Source: Massilioclostridium coli (GTDB taxonomy: Bacteria; Bacillota; Clostridia; Oscillospirales; Ruminococcaceae). Taken from it: 64,000 bases of DNA. This document shows, piece by piece, positions 1 to 8,500 of the stretch (position 1 is the stretch's first letter; each line of letters starts with the position of its first letter). The notes beneath the pieces were generated by a model. That model searched no databases. It saw only the letters and a list, made by a program, of their open reading frames with translations, and had not been told where the DNA came from. Location: assembly GCF_900095865.1 (NCBI RefSeq), contig NZ_FMIZ01000007.1:744001-808000 (forward strand), in the 5' to 3' direction. Made by a program: the position numbers and the translations under genes.

Positions 1-758
1 AGGAGATCGGCTTGGCTGACATACGCTCTGCTTATAATAATTTCATCCAAACGATTTATGTTTTTCATTGTGCCAGCAAAACAGGATATTCTTTCTGTTT
101 GGCTCTGCAATTCTCCCAGCACTTCTATTACTTTTTCCTCTGATAATCTGTGCTTAGGATAGTACCGCAACAAATACTCAACATAACCTTTCATGACCGC
201 CAGTGGTGTTCGTAAATCATGAGAAAAGGCTGAACGCATTTGCTTTTGTTCGTCTATCATGTTCCACATTGAGCTGTTGTTTTCTGCTAATTTTTCGCGC
301 ATTTTTTCAAATGCAGCACAAATCTGGCCTAATTCATCATCATAGACATAAGAGATTTTGAAATCCAAATCCTGTCTGCTTATTTTATCCGCAGCTTCAT
401 TTAATACTGAAAATGGTGTTTTCAACCTGCGTTTATAGAATAATGTGAGCGATAAAAAGACACCGAAAAGTGTAAAAAACAAAATGCACCAGCTTGAAAT
501 AAAATCACAAAGCTCTTTTGCTATACGATCTGATGGTATCATTATTTCCGGGGAGACATCGGGGATTTGCGGCACATCACCAAAAAGTTGAGAATATCCG
601 TTTTGATACTCATATAGTTTTGAAGAATCCGTATACTTTAGCTGAATATTGTCAGAAATATTTTGTGCTGCGTCCTGAACTGCGATGGAAAGTATGATGG
701 ATATTGTTAATGATATTATTAAATACTTAAAAAGTGACCGTTTTATTTTGCTGCCCAT
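1..758 (-). CDS. Sensor histidine kinase, C-terminal part outside window
   Basis: This is the N-terminal two thirds of a membrane sensor kinase whose 3' end lies beyond position 1. The start is the ATG at 758, which overlaps the end of the upstream response regulator by 16 nt. The reading frame gives an N-terminal membrane segment (about residues 8-25), an extracytoplasmic loop of roughly 55 residues, a second membrane segment (about 85-107), a HAMP-like linker and an HisKA dimerisation box with SHDLRTPL, the phospho-accepting His being near residue 180. The ATPase domain is not in the window. It is last in a three-gene minus-strand operon with two receiver proteins. A two-component pair like this on an ICE often controls an antimicrobial-peptide ABC transporter; that is inference, as no transporter is visible here. 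Confidence 0.85.
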   Translation of the reverse strand, partial: MGSKIKRSLFKYLIISLTISIILSIAVQDAAQNISDNIQLKYTDSSKLYEYQNGYSQLFGDVPQIPDVSPEIMIPSDRIAKELCDFISSWCILFFTLFGVFLSLTLFYKRRLKTPFSVLNEAADKISRQDLDFKISYVYDDELGQICAAFEKMREKLAENNSSMWNMIDEQKQMRSAFSHDLRTPLAVMKGYVEYLLRYYPKHRLSEEKVIEVLGELQSQTERISCFAGTMKNINRLDEIIISRAYVSQADL

Positions 759-1420
759 CTATATCCACATCCCCAAACCGTTTCAATGAACTCCCTATCT
801 GTATGTTCTCTAATCTTGTTACGGATTCTCCGAATCAATTCTGTTACATTTTTATTATCGCCATCCCTATCCAGTCCCCATAGTTTTTCATAGATCATTT
901 CTCGATCAAAAACTTGTCCGGGATGACGAGATAATAACGCCACTATATCAAATTCAGACTTTGTAAGTTCTATGACCTGATTATCAAAACTTACTTTTCG
1001 GCTATTCAGATCAATAATCAAATCGTTGTCATATCGAAATTCTGTTTTCCCTTGGATTCTTGCCTCTCGCCTTAAATGAGCTTCGATCCGGGCCAGTAAT
1101 TCGCCAATCGAAAACGGCTTTACAATATAATCATCACCACCCGCTTTCAAACCGATAATTCGGTCTTTTTCTTCTATACGGGCGGATAAGAACAATATAG
1201 GGCAATGTACGCAGTCACGGATTTTTTCGCAAACCTCTATGCCGTCCATTTTGGGCAGGTTTATATCAAGAAGTATTATATCAGACTGCTTTTGGACTTG
1301 TTTTAGAGCTTGCTCTCCGTCAAATGCAGTCGTAACAGCATACCCCTCCATCTCTAAAACATCTTTTATCATATTAACCATACTTTTATCATCGTCTACA
1401 ACCAAAATCTTTTCTTTCAT
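743..1420 (-). CDS. OmpR/PhoB-family response regulator
   Basis: A 225-residue DNA-binding response regulator, the partner of the histidine kinase that overlaps its 3' end. The N-terminal receiver has the acidic cluster VVDDD, a phospho-acceptor Asp at residue 52 (LLDINLPKMDG) and the conserved Lys in YIVKPFS. The C-terminal winged helix is of the OmpR type, ending RNKIREHTDREFIETVWGCG. The ATG at 1420 was chosen because GGAGG lies 5 nt upstream; a longer frame to 1474 lacks a good ribosome binding site. It probably activates genes to the left of the window or its own operon. Confidence 0.92.
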   Translation of the reverse strand: MKEKILVVDDDKSMVNMIKDVLEMEGYAVTTAFDGEQALKQVQKQSDIILLDINLPKMDGIEVCEKIRDCVHCPILFLSARIEEKDRIIGLKAGGDDYIVKPFSIGELLARIEAHLRREARIQGKTEFRYDNDLIIDLNSRKVSFDNQVIELTKSEFDIVALLSRHPGQVFDREMIYEKLWGLDRDGDNKNVTELIRRIRNKIREHTDREFIETVWGCGYRWAAK

Positions 1421-1445
1421 GCGTTCCTCCACGGGCAAATCAACT

Positions 1446-1802
1446 CTAACTTTGGTGTTTTTCCAACACCTCATATATTTTGGAAAGGGTGAAGTTCAGT
1501 TTATCATAGAAACAGTCGGCACCATTTTTAATCACGGCTGCGGATAAGGCTTCATCCGCAGCCGCAGACACCGCGATAACAGGAATATCAATCCTTTGCA
1601 GTTTCATCCATACTAATAAGTCTATCACAGTTTCACCATACAATAAACAATCAGAAATAATCAAATCTGGCAATGTAGAGGATATAATCTGCTTTGCTGT
1701 TCTAATATCTCCACATGATACAGGTATCCAATGTTTATTGGAAGCAGCCATGCTAACGCCATTTCTATATGCAATATCGTTATCTATTATCAAAACCTGC
1801 AT
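1446..1802 (-). CDS. Stand-alone receiver-domain protein
   Basis: A 118-residue protein made of a receiver domain only. It has the acidic pair in LIIDNDI, a likely phospho-acceptor Asp at residue 51 (LIISDCLLYG), the Ser of AVSA and the conserved Lys (FYDKL) near the C terminus. No output domain follows. It is first in the operon with the OmpR-type regulator and the kinase, 25 nt upstream of the former. The ATG at 1802 has GGAGG 6 nt upstream; a TTG at 1808 is a less likely start. It could act as a phosphate sink, a phosphorelay intermediate or a competitor for the kinase. The role is inference; the fold call is firm. Confidence 0.8.
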   Translation of the reverse strand: MQVLIIDNDIAYRNGVSMAASNKHWIPVSCGDIRTAKQIISSTLPDLIISDCLLYGETVIDLLVWMKLQRIDIPVIAVSAAADEALSAAVIKNGADCFYDKLNFTLSKIYEVLEKHQS

Positions 1803-2101
1803 ATTCAACCTCCGCTTATCACAGTTTCCCTATTTTAAGTTATAGTTTTAATTTAGTTTACAAGGAGAATGTCTACAAAAAGACAACAGAGAGGAAAACA
1901 TCTTCCTGTCTACGCATTTAGGGGGCAAAAAGTCTACGGAAATCAAGGCTTTTCGGCGGTGGTCGATGGGGTGGCAGAATGATTTATCACATACCCGTCG
2001 AAACGGGCTTTGAAATGCGTAGGAAAATCTTTCCGCCGCTGGTTTTCCTGCCGGTTCTGTGGTATGCTGGAATAAGACAAAAAACGACAGGAGTTGACAC
2101 G

Positions 2102-2296
2102 ATGGCCAAACAGGAAATGTTACTGGACACAGCTACCATCAAGGCCGCCGTCGCTGGTGAGAAGTGGGCCAAAGATAAAGTGATCGAACACTACACCCCC
2201 ATGATCGACGTGCTGGCCGTTGACGAAGATATGAAGCAGCACCTTATTCTGAAACTGCTGGAAGAACTGCCACACTTCCCGATGGGGCAGGCATAA
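2102..2296 (+). CDS. Small helix-turn-helix conjugative-transposon protein (HTH_16-like)
   Basis: A 64-residue protein that resembles the N-terminal helix-turn-helix domain found in regulators of Tn916/Tn1549-type elements: a helix with AAVAGEKWAKDKVIEHY, then a second with DEDMKQHLILKLLEEL. The ATG at 2102 has AGGAG 8 nt upstream; the frame is open further upstream but without a ribosome binding site. It is oriented opposite to the transfer operon. In related elements this domain family accompanies sigma-like factors that switch transfer genes. The protein is short, so it may be a stand-alone regulator or the remainder of a longer one. Confidence 0.7.
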   Translation: MAKQEMLLDTATIKAAVAGEKWAKDKVIEHYTPMIDVLAVDEDMKQHLILKLLEELPHFPMGQA

Positions 2297-2303
2297 AGAA
2301 AAA

Positions 2304-2366
2304 GAACGCCGGACGCAGAGGCACACAGCCCCCACGCCCGGCGCTTTGCGATGCTTAGATCACTCT
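2304..2366. repeat. Direct repeat copy 1 flanking the cargo cassette (terminator-like)
   Basis: About 63 bp that closely match 4374-4437: the shared cores are GCCGGACGCAGAGGC, CGCCCGGCGCTTTGC and GATCACTC. The internal inverted repeat (CGCCGG ... CCGGCG) is followed on the minus strand by a T-rich run, so it also looks like a transcription terminator. The copy even carries GATCACTC, which at the other locus covers the stop codon of the TTRAP gene. The two copies bracket about 2.0 kb of AT-richer DNA. Confidence 0.8.
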
Positions 2367-2389
2367 TACACTTTATATTTCATATTGTA

Positions 2390-2418
2390 TTGCTCTAAAA
2401 CCACATTGATGATATACT
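2390..2418 (+). promoter_or_regulatory. Predicted sigma-A promoter for the cassette's plus-strand genes
   Basis: A TTGCTC -35 box (2390-2395) and a TATACT -10 box (2413-2418) are separated by 17 nt and lie about 55 nt upstream of the small membrane-protein gene. This is a match by eye. Confidence 0.5.
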
Positions 2419-2473
2419 AAGAAAAGAATATCAAGTGTGTATCTACAAGTTAAAAGAAAGGGAAAAATATACT

Positions 2474-2638
2474 ATGCTCAAATCAATTATAACATTGATA
2501 GTTACCCTTATTGTAGGAGTTGTATTCATGGCAATAGGAAATGATTTCCTTAATGGATCTACTGATCTCGGTGTGATTGTAGCCGTTGCCGTAGCGGGGG
2601 CCTTGGTTGTGTTTTTTAATGGACAGAAAGGAAAATGA
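2474..2638 (+). CDS. Small two-helix membrane protein, unknown function
   Basis: A 54-residue, strongly hydrophobic protein with two predicted membrane helices (about residues 3-21 and 30-47), a short loop with DFLNGSTDLG, and a positively charged tail GQKGK. The ATG at 2474 follows an AAAGGG ribosome binding site at 11 nt; a GTG at 2435 would add 13 residues without a good site. It lies inside the direct-repeat-bounded cassette, just ahead of the SUKH-like gene and co-oriented with it. It could be an accessory to immunity against, or export of, the secreted nuclease-like protein, but nothing in the sequence proves this. Confidence 0.55.
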   Translation: MLKSIITLIVTLIVGVVFMAIGNDFLNGSTDLGVIVAVAVAGALVVFFNGQKGK

Positions 2639-2682
2639 AAGGTACGATTACAAAATAGGATTTTTGATGTGGAGAGCTGATT

Positions 2683-3207
2683 ATGGAGAATATATTTGAT
2701 AAGTTCAAGAAATTAAATTTAGACACCTCGCCCATAGGTCTATCAATCGAATTGAGAGAACCATTTTTTTGTACGCCGATTGGAGCCCAAATTATTGGGT
2801 GGGATAATGGAATACATTATTGCTTTATCAAGGGATTTAAGGAGATTGTTTTTTGCGTAAATCCAGAAACGTGCTGTAATTATTATGTTTATCCACTTGC
2901 TAAAGATTTTACAGATTTTTTAAGGTTGCTTCTTTCTCTGAAAACAACAAATGCAATTCAACAAGTAGTGTGGATGGATAAAGATGCTTTTGAAAACTTT
3001 ATGAATGATCCTGATGAAGTTAGATATACAAGTAGTGAGCCAGTGCAAAGCATACTTCAAAATATTTCCTCTAATTTAGAGGTTGAACCGATAGAAAATC
3101 CATTTGATTATATCAAAAAACTCCAAAAGGATTTTCCGTATAAAGAGATAAAGTTTACAGATGAATTTTATAATATAACTGGTTTAACACGGCAAGAGAA
3201 TATCTAA
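2683..3207 (+). CDS. SUKH (SMI1/KNR4)-like protein, candidate immunity protein
   Basis: A 174-residue soluble protein without signal peptide. The stretch IGWDNGIHYCFIKGF followed by VFCVNPE and then YPLAKDFTDFLRLLL is typical of SMI1/KNR4-like proteins of gut Firmicutes. SUKH proteins are a large family many of whose members neutralise secreted nuclease toxins; others have no known toxin. Here it sits convergent to a secreted HNH protein, with a shared terminator between them. The body of the gene is AT-rich, unlike the GC-rich transfer operon, which suggests separate acquisition. The immunity role is inferred from position and family. Confidence 0.6.
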   Translation: MENIFDKFKKLNLDTSPIGLSIELREPFFCTPIGAQIIGWDNGIHYCFIKGFKEIVFCVNPETCCNYYVYPLAKDFTDFLRLLLSLKTTNAIQQVVWMDKDAFENFMNDPDEVRYTSSEPVQSILQNISSNLEVEPIENPFDYIKKLQKDFPYKEIKFTDEFYNITGLTRQENI

Positions 3208-3254
3208 AAAAGTTGCAGAGGACACTTTCAACAGTGTTCTTCTGCAACTTTTTT
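3208..3254. terminator. Bidirectional intrinsic terminator
   Basis: A long stem (AAGTTGCAGA ... TCTGCAACTT) has A/T runs on both sides and lies between the convergent SUKH-like and HNH genes, so it can stop transcription from both. Confidence 0.85.
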
Positions 3255-3306
3255 GTTGACTAATTAAACTTTTGATTTTTGTGAGATTTCTTTGAAAAGG
3301 ATGCCG

Positions 3307-4194
3307 TTAATAACCAGCCCACCAACTTGTTACCTGTGTATGTGTTGCTTTTGGAAGATGAATCAGATTGCTATACGCATTACTTCCGCCGTATGCAAGC
3401 GGGCGAATATGGTGAACATCGTATAAACTGCGATTTAAGGTAACGCCCGTATTGGCGGTGTAAGTATTATAGTAGGTATCAGCTAAATTAGACGGACGAG
3501 TAGTTGTTGCACCTTTGGCATAGTTAGCAGGCGGCATGGGTAGGCTTTTCCCGCTTACAGAATCAGAAAAATTAAAATTCCAAGCGTGTCCTGTTCTATT
3601 AGAAAGTGCAGTTGTTGTTACGCCACTTCCAGAAGTAGCATTATCATAGTCCGTAATAGTGTAGGCAACATAATAATACCCTGTTTTTGCAGGAACTGTC
3701 CATGTGTAATCTACGCCATACTCACTGTTGGATGTATATGTATGGTAAACAGAACCCCCAACATTTGAGTAAGAGCCGGATAATGTTGTAAAACTCCCCT
3801 TTAATTGAGCTGTCAATTTAATATTTGGTTTCACAAAAGGAGAGGTTGGGCAATCAACATTAAAATACCAAGTAAATTCGCCACCACTGGTTTTTTTAAT
3901 TCCAGCACGGACAAGATAAATTTCAATTCCTCGCTCACTGGGAGTATCAGCAGATCCTTTAGGAACAGGGATGGCAACTTCGTCGAAAGTAAGAAGTTCA
4001 CCATCCTCAACAAGCATTTCACCCGTGGTCGTATCGTAATGAGTGACTTGCCCGGAATCAGCGGGAGAGGTATCCATGACGGCTTCCAACTCATTCTGGT
4101 AGGGTTCAGCCGCAATAGCAGTAATCGACATTCCTATGGCCATCATGGTGACAAGCACCAAACTCACAATTTTCTTTAAGTGTTTTTTCAACAT
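3307..4194 (-). CDS. Secreted HNH-nuclease-like protein (candidate toxin)
   Basis: A 295-residue protein with a clear Sec signal peptide (basic MLKKHLKK, hydrophobic core, AIAA cleavage near residue 29). The C-terminal 38 residues carry an HNH-type motif: VHHIRPLAYGG (His261/His262), then Asn276-Leu277 and His285 before VTSWW. This spacing is that of bacterial HNH toxins and restriction-type nucleases. The middle (about 85-215) is rich in Thr/Ser/Tyr/Gly and beta-strand-like, without a domain I can name. The ATG at 4194 has GGAGG 9 nt upstream. It lies convergent to a SUKH-like gene inside a repeat-flanked cassette of an ICE. A secreted antibacterial nuclease is the natural reading. Delivery by simple Sec export, rather than a polymorphic-toxin carrier, is unusual and makes a non-toxin role possible. 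Confidence 0.7.
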   Translation of the reverse strand: MLKKHLKKIVSLVLVTMMAIGMSITAIAAEPYQNELEAVMDTSPADSGQVTHYDTTTGEMLVEDGELLTFDEVAIPVPKGSADTPSERGIEIYLVRAGIKKTSGGEFTWYFNVDCPTSPFVKPNIKLTAQLKGSFTTLSGSYSNVGGSVYHTYTSNSEYGVDYTWTVPAKTGYYYVAYTITDYDNATSGSGVTTTALSNRTGHAWNFNFSDSVSGKSLPMPPANYAKGATTTRPSNLADTYYNTYTANTGVTLNRSLYDVHHIRPLAYGGSNAYSNLIHLPKATHTQVTSWWAGY

Positions 4195-4311
4195 ACAGTC
4201 ATTCCTCCTTATTAGGTATCGTAAATAGAAAATGCCATCAAACTATCATCCCAATGGAATCACCTCTTTCATTCATTTCAATCGCGCAATCCCCTTATGT
4301 TTTATGGTAAA

Positions 4312-4340
4312 ATTATACAAATTATGAAGTATAAAGTCGA
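4312..4340 (-). promoter_or_regulatory. Predicted promoter of the secreted HNH gene
   Basis: On the minus strand a TCGACT -35 (4335-4340) and a perfect TATAAT -10 (4312-4317) are 17 nt apart, leaving a leader of about 110 nt before the ATG at 4194. The promoter lies within the cassette, so the gene travels with its own signal. Confidence 0.55.
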
Positions 4341-4373
4341 TATTATATGAACAATACAGTGTAATATACTAAA

Positions 4374-4437
4374 AAGCGCCGGACGCAGAGGCCATACAGC
4401 CACCGCGCCCGGCGCTTTGCTATACTTGGATCACTCG
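4374..4437 (-). terminator. Transfer-operon terminator and direct repeat copy 2
   Basis: The inverted repeat GCGCCGG ... CCGGCGC followed by a T run on the minus strand directly follows the last gene of the transfer operon (stop codon at 4431-4433). The same 63-bp block recurs at 2304-2366, in the same orientation, on the other side of the cargo cassette. Confidence 0.8.
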
Positions 4438-4634
4438 TCCGTGAAATGGAACTGCCGCGCCTCAAAGTCGGCGTCGTGCATGGCGTCCAGCTTGTCGGCG
4501 GTCTGGCGGGCCAGCGCCGCCATGTCCTCGTCCATGTCCGGCAGGGCGGCCCGAATGTTGGCCGCCGTTCTGCGCCGGTCGCTCTTGTGATACATACAGA
4601 TCAGGTTTTCTTCCTCTACGGTAAACGGTACCAT
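4431..4634 (-). CDS. Transposon-transfer-assisting (TTRAP) family protein
   Basis: A 67-residue acidic protein. The start VPFTVEEENLICMYH and the later LPDMDEDMAALARQTADKLDAM match the TTRAP family of small proteins seen near the end of Tn1549-like transfer regions. The ATG at 4634 has GGAGG at 7 nt; an ATG at 4640 would overlap the upstream stop (ATGA) but sits only 1 nt from the ribosome binding site. It is the last gene before the operon terminator. The biochemical role of the family is not known to me. Confidence 0.75.
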   Translation of the reverse strand: MVPFTVEEENLICMYHKSDRRRTAANIRAALPDMDEDMAALARQTADKLDAMHDADFEARQFHFTDE

Positions 4635-4636
4635 TG

Positions 4637-5581
4637 TCATACCTCCAATTCGTTTTTCTTGGTTCTGGCCGGGGCCTTTTTCGGGGCTTGGGCCTGTTTG
4701 GTTTCGGATAGCTGCCTGCGGATGGAAGCGCGGGGCCTCCGCACTTCCTTGTCCCGGTTCTCGTCCTTGCCGATCACCGCATACAGGCCGTGCCGGTCTT
4801 TCATGCCGGTAAAGCACAGGGATTTATAGGGCAGCATAGAAAACAGCCGGTCGGTGTCCTTGCTGGACGCAATCTGGACGAAGTACGGGGACAGCTCCAC
4901 CATGAAATGCGTTTTGTTGGGGCTGTTGGGGGCGGACAGATCTTTCAGCCCGGCCACGATCCGCTGCGCCTCGGCCAAAATCATGCCGTCATGCAGCGCC
5001 GTGACGTGGGCCTTGAAGTCGCCGGGCGCAAGCTGCGCCCGGCCTTTCTGTTCCTGCCGCAACAGCTCCCGCAGGTGTTCCGGCTCATTAGGCTTGGCCT
5101 CATACCGCAGGAACGCCCCCAACTTGGGATCGGGCCGCCCGTCGAAGTACAGACCGGCGGGCTGCTCCCGGTCGCCCTTTTCATAGTGCAGGATGATGTT
5201 GTCGGCCTGTACCGCCTCGGCTGCGACGTGCCGGAAGTGCTGGGGATAGTCCAGCTCATAGAGATTGCCGCGAATGACGCCCCGCACCTTGCCGGTCAGC
5301 TCCACGGCGTAGGCCAGCACCCGGTCACGGGTCTGCTCCCCGTAAAACTTCCATGTGTTGTGCTGCCGGGTGCCTTGCAGGTACACATCACTTTCCCGGA
5401 AACAGTGCGTCCCGGACGGGCGGGACATCCACAAAAGCGTCCTGTCCTCGGCATTGTCGCTGGCAGCGGCCCGCCCGATGATCTCTTTGTCGATCTCAAA
5501 ATCGCTGCGATAAAAGGCGGTGTTCTGCCGCATGAGCTGTTCCAGCGCGGCCAGAACATCCACATTCTCAAACCTGTTCAT
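4637..5581 (-). CDS. Conserved mobile-element protein of unknown function
   Basis: A 314-residue cytoplasmic protein that I recognise only as a type found in Clostridia ICEs (RTLLWMSRPSGTHC near residue 52). No enzymatic motif is evident. The C terminus is basic and contains ASIRRQL, close to the SIRAQL tail of the 2170-residue protein encoded just upstream and SIRKDI of PcfB. The start at 5581 has GGAGG at 9 nt, located within the last codons of the upstream gene, so the two are probably translationally coupled. A longer open frame to 5797 overlaps that gene and is not needed. Confidence 0.7.
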   Translation of the reverse strand: MNRFENVDVLAALEQLMRQNTAFYRSDFEIDKEIIGRAAASDNAEDRTLLWMSRPSGTHCFRESDVYLQGTRQHNTWKFYGEQTRDRVLAYAVELTGKVRGVIRGNLYELDYPQHFRHVAAEAVQADNIILHYEKGDREQPAGLYFDGRPDPKLGAFLRYEAKPNEPEHLRELLRQEQKGRAQLAPGDFKAHVTALHDGMILAEAQRIVAGLKDLSAPNSPNKTHFMVELSPYFVQIASSKDTDRLFSMLPYKSLCFTGMKDRHGLYAVIGKDENRDKEVRRPRASIRRQLSETKQAQAPKKAPARTKKNELEV

Positions 5582-5585
5582 GGTG

Positions 5586-8500
5586 TCACACCTCCAATTC
5601 CTGTGCTTTTTCCCGCTGCGGCGGTTTCTTCTGCTGTTCCTCCTTGGCGGCTTTGAGCTGCGCCCGGATGGACGGTTTTTTCTGTTTCTGCGCCGGGCGC
5701 TGGGGCTGCTTGGGCTTTTGGGCCTCCGCCTTGGCTGCCTCGGCCACGTCGAACAAGGAAATCTGTTCCCCGGCTTTGGCCTTGGCTTCCAGTTCACTCA
5801 TGGTCGGGGCATTGTTCAGAACACCGTCGATCATGTTGTAGTTCTGCTCGGTCGTCATTTCAGCGGCCTTGATGGGGCTTTCCTGCTGGGCGGGGATGGC
5901 AAAAGCGTCTGTGCCGTTGCCCATGATAAGATACTTGCCGTCCTCGGATTGGTGGTGGAAACCATAGCCTGCGGCCTCCAACTGCTCCCGGCTCATGTCG
6001 GTTACAAGGAAGCTACCTCTTGGGGTCTGGATGCTCTCGCCGGTGAGCAATTCCCGTGGCGTAAGCTGTTTTTCCCGCTGCAAGAAAAACTCCGGCACCG
6101 GCGTAAAGCCGAAGCTGTCACAGTAATGGGCTTCCTCCTTGCCGCTACGGTTCAGCACCACAACGTCGGAAACGGAAAGGCTGTGGCCGGTGAAGTCGGC
6201 GGGACGGTCAAGGTTGAATGTACGGTAGATGTCCTCCAGCGTGGTTTTGCCGTCCAGCGGGGCCGTGTAGATAAGATCGTAATTCTGCCGGTCAACGGCC
6301 AGCCCCGCTTCCTGCAAGCTCTCGTAAGCCTCAAAGCGATAGTCCCGTGTTTCCGGCCCGCCTTTGAGCTGGTAGATGGTAAAGGTGTCGCCCTGCTCCT
6401 GTGCCGGGGGATCGACGGTGAAATACGGGTTTTCCCATTGGGTGAACGGCATATCCGGCATAGCCTTATAGCTGCCATTCTCCATTACATAGGGCCGCAC
6501 CCGGTCAAAGCCGATTTCCTGTGCCACACGGGAGAGGCTTTCCAGTACCACGGGATCACTCCGCAACCGTTCCATGCGAGTGAAGTCCTCCACAAGATAA
6601 TTCTGGCCCGCCCGTACATGAAGAATATCGGCGGCGCTCATGCCGTCCTTGCTTTCCATGCCCAGCGTCAGATGGGCATAGGGTCGGCCATCGGTGTTCA
6701 AATCCTTGGCCTCGCTGTTATAGGGCTGGCTCCGCAGCTCGTCGAACCGGGCCTTGGCTTCCTCAAAGGTAGCGAAATGCTCTATCGGGGTCTGCTGCTC
6801 GGCATTGGTGGCCCATGTTTTCAGATCGGGAATGATGTAAAAGCCCCATTCCCGGCTTGCCTCCGGCGCGGCGGCGCTGCGCTCGGCCAGTGTCTTTTCG
6901 GCCCGTTCCCGCACATCGTCCCGCAACGGCACCGTATAGAGGGTGGACGCAGAGGAAAAGCCCACGTTATTGAAAACGTAGTCTACATCGGCCTCTTTCA
7001 AGGCTCCTGCCGGGTAGTAGTCGGCCCGTGTTGGGGTGTCGCTCACCTTGCCGCTGGCAATGTCATGGTTTAATCCCGTTTCCAGATGGGTACAGATTTT
7101 GCCGTCCACGGCCAGCGTCACATAGTACCAGCCAATATAACCGCCGGTCTTTTCATCGGCTCCCTCGTTGAACTCCACATTGAGCAGCGTGTAGGGCTTC
7201 AAGCCCTTTTGGGCCGCGATCTCGTTGTCCTTGGCCTCCCGCTGCAACAGCGCAGGCAGGGCCGCTTCCTTGGTGGCCTTGACGATCTCCGGGTTGTACT
7301 GCACCAAAGTACGGTTGACACATTCCGTCTGCACCTTGACCGTCTTGGCTTTCGGCGTTAGGCGGTTGCCGATAAACAGGGACGCGCCGTTGTCAAAACG
7401 GATCGTCATATCGCTGGTGCCGCGCCATTTGCCGGTACAGGGGGACGTGTGGATTTCGCCGGTCTTACAGCCAAACGCCTGCGCGATCACATCAATCTTG
7501 GCCTGCAAGGGCAGGTCTTTGTATCGGTCAGCGATTTCCAGCGCCTTTTCCTGCAACTCCGTCAGGGTTTTTGCGGGGGCTGCCTGCGGTTCGGTGTCGG
7601 AAGTAACTTCCGGCTCCGGGGCGGTTTCCGGCTCCTGCACGGGTTCTTGTTCCGGCTCCGGCTCTGGTGCCGGTTCCTGTTCCGGGGTGGGTTTCTGTTC
7701 CGGCTGCTCCTGTTCCTTGGCATACAGCTCCTTGACGGCCTCCTGCGTCAGCTCCCCGGTATTAAGCTGATCCATCAGCTCCCGGCACCGTTCCGGCGTC
7801 CCGATGTAGAGAACATCCCCAATCTTGGCCCTGCCGTTGTCCTGCGGGATATAGGCTTGCAGCATATACAGGTTTTCCCGGCTGTCGCTGCGGGGGTTGG
7901 CGTGTACCCGGTAGAAGTAGTCCGGCTCGGCCTGTTCTTGTGCCATCTGCGCCCTCTGCTCCCGGCTGCTGTTGCGTTGCAGCTCCGTGGGCTTGATGCC
8001 GGAAAGGGGCTGAATACAAGCAATCCTGTCCGACGCACGGTAGGCATTGTCGTTCAAAAGCCGCTGCCATGCGCCCACACTCGGCGCCCAGCGGAAACCG
8101 TGTTCTTTCAACTGCTGGCGGGCGTCCGCTTCCGGCTTGCCGTCAAAGAACACCTGCAAGCGGCCCTGATCCCGGTTGGCCTCCACATGGCCGCCGTCAA
8201 ACTCCCAGCCCACATAGGCCACTTCGTTTGCGCGGGTCAGGCTTTCGATCCGCTGCCGGACGCGGCGGATTTCCGCATTGTTGTTGGACAGCTCCCAGCT
8301 CTGAAACGGCTTCTTTTCATAGTGCCAGCCGGATGCCATATCCGCTTTCAGGTTTTCGATGTTTTCAGGAGAGAGGTGCGGGCAGCCGTCCAGTGTGCCG
8401 TGTTTGCGGTAATAGGCATTGACCGCTTTCATGGTTTCCTGCGCCTTTTCCAGACCGGCCAGCTTTTTTTGCAGCTTGGGAATGGCCTGCGGGTCGTCCT

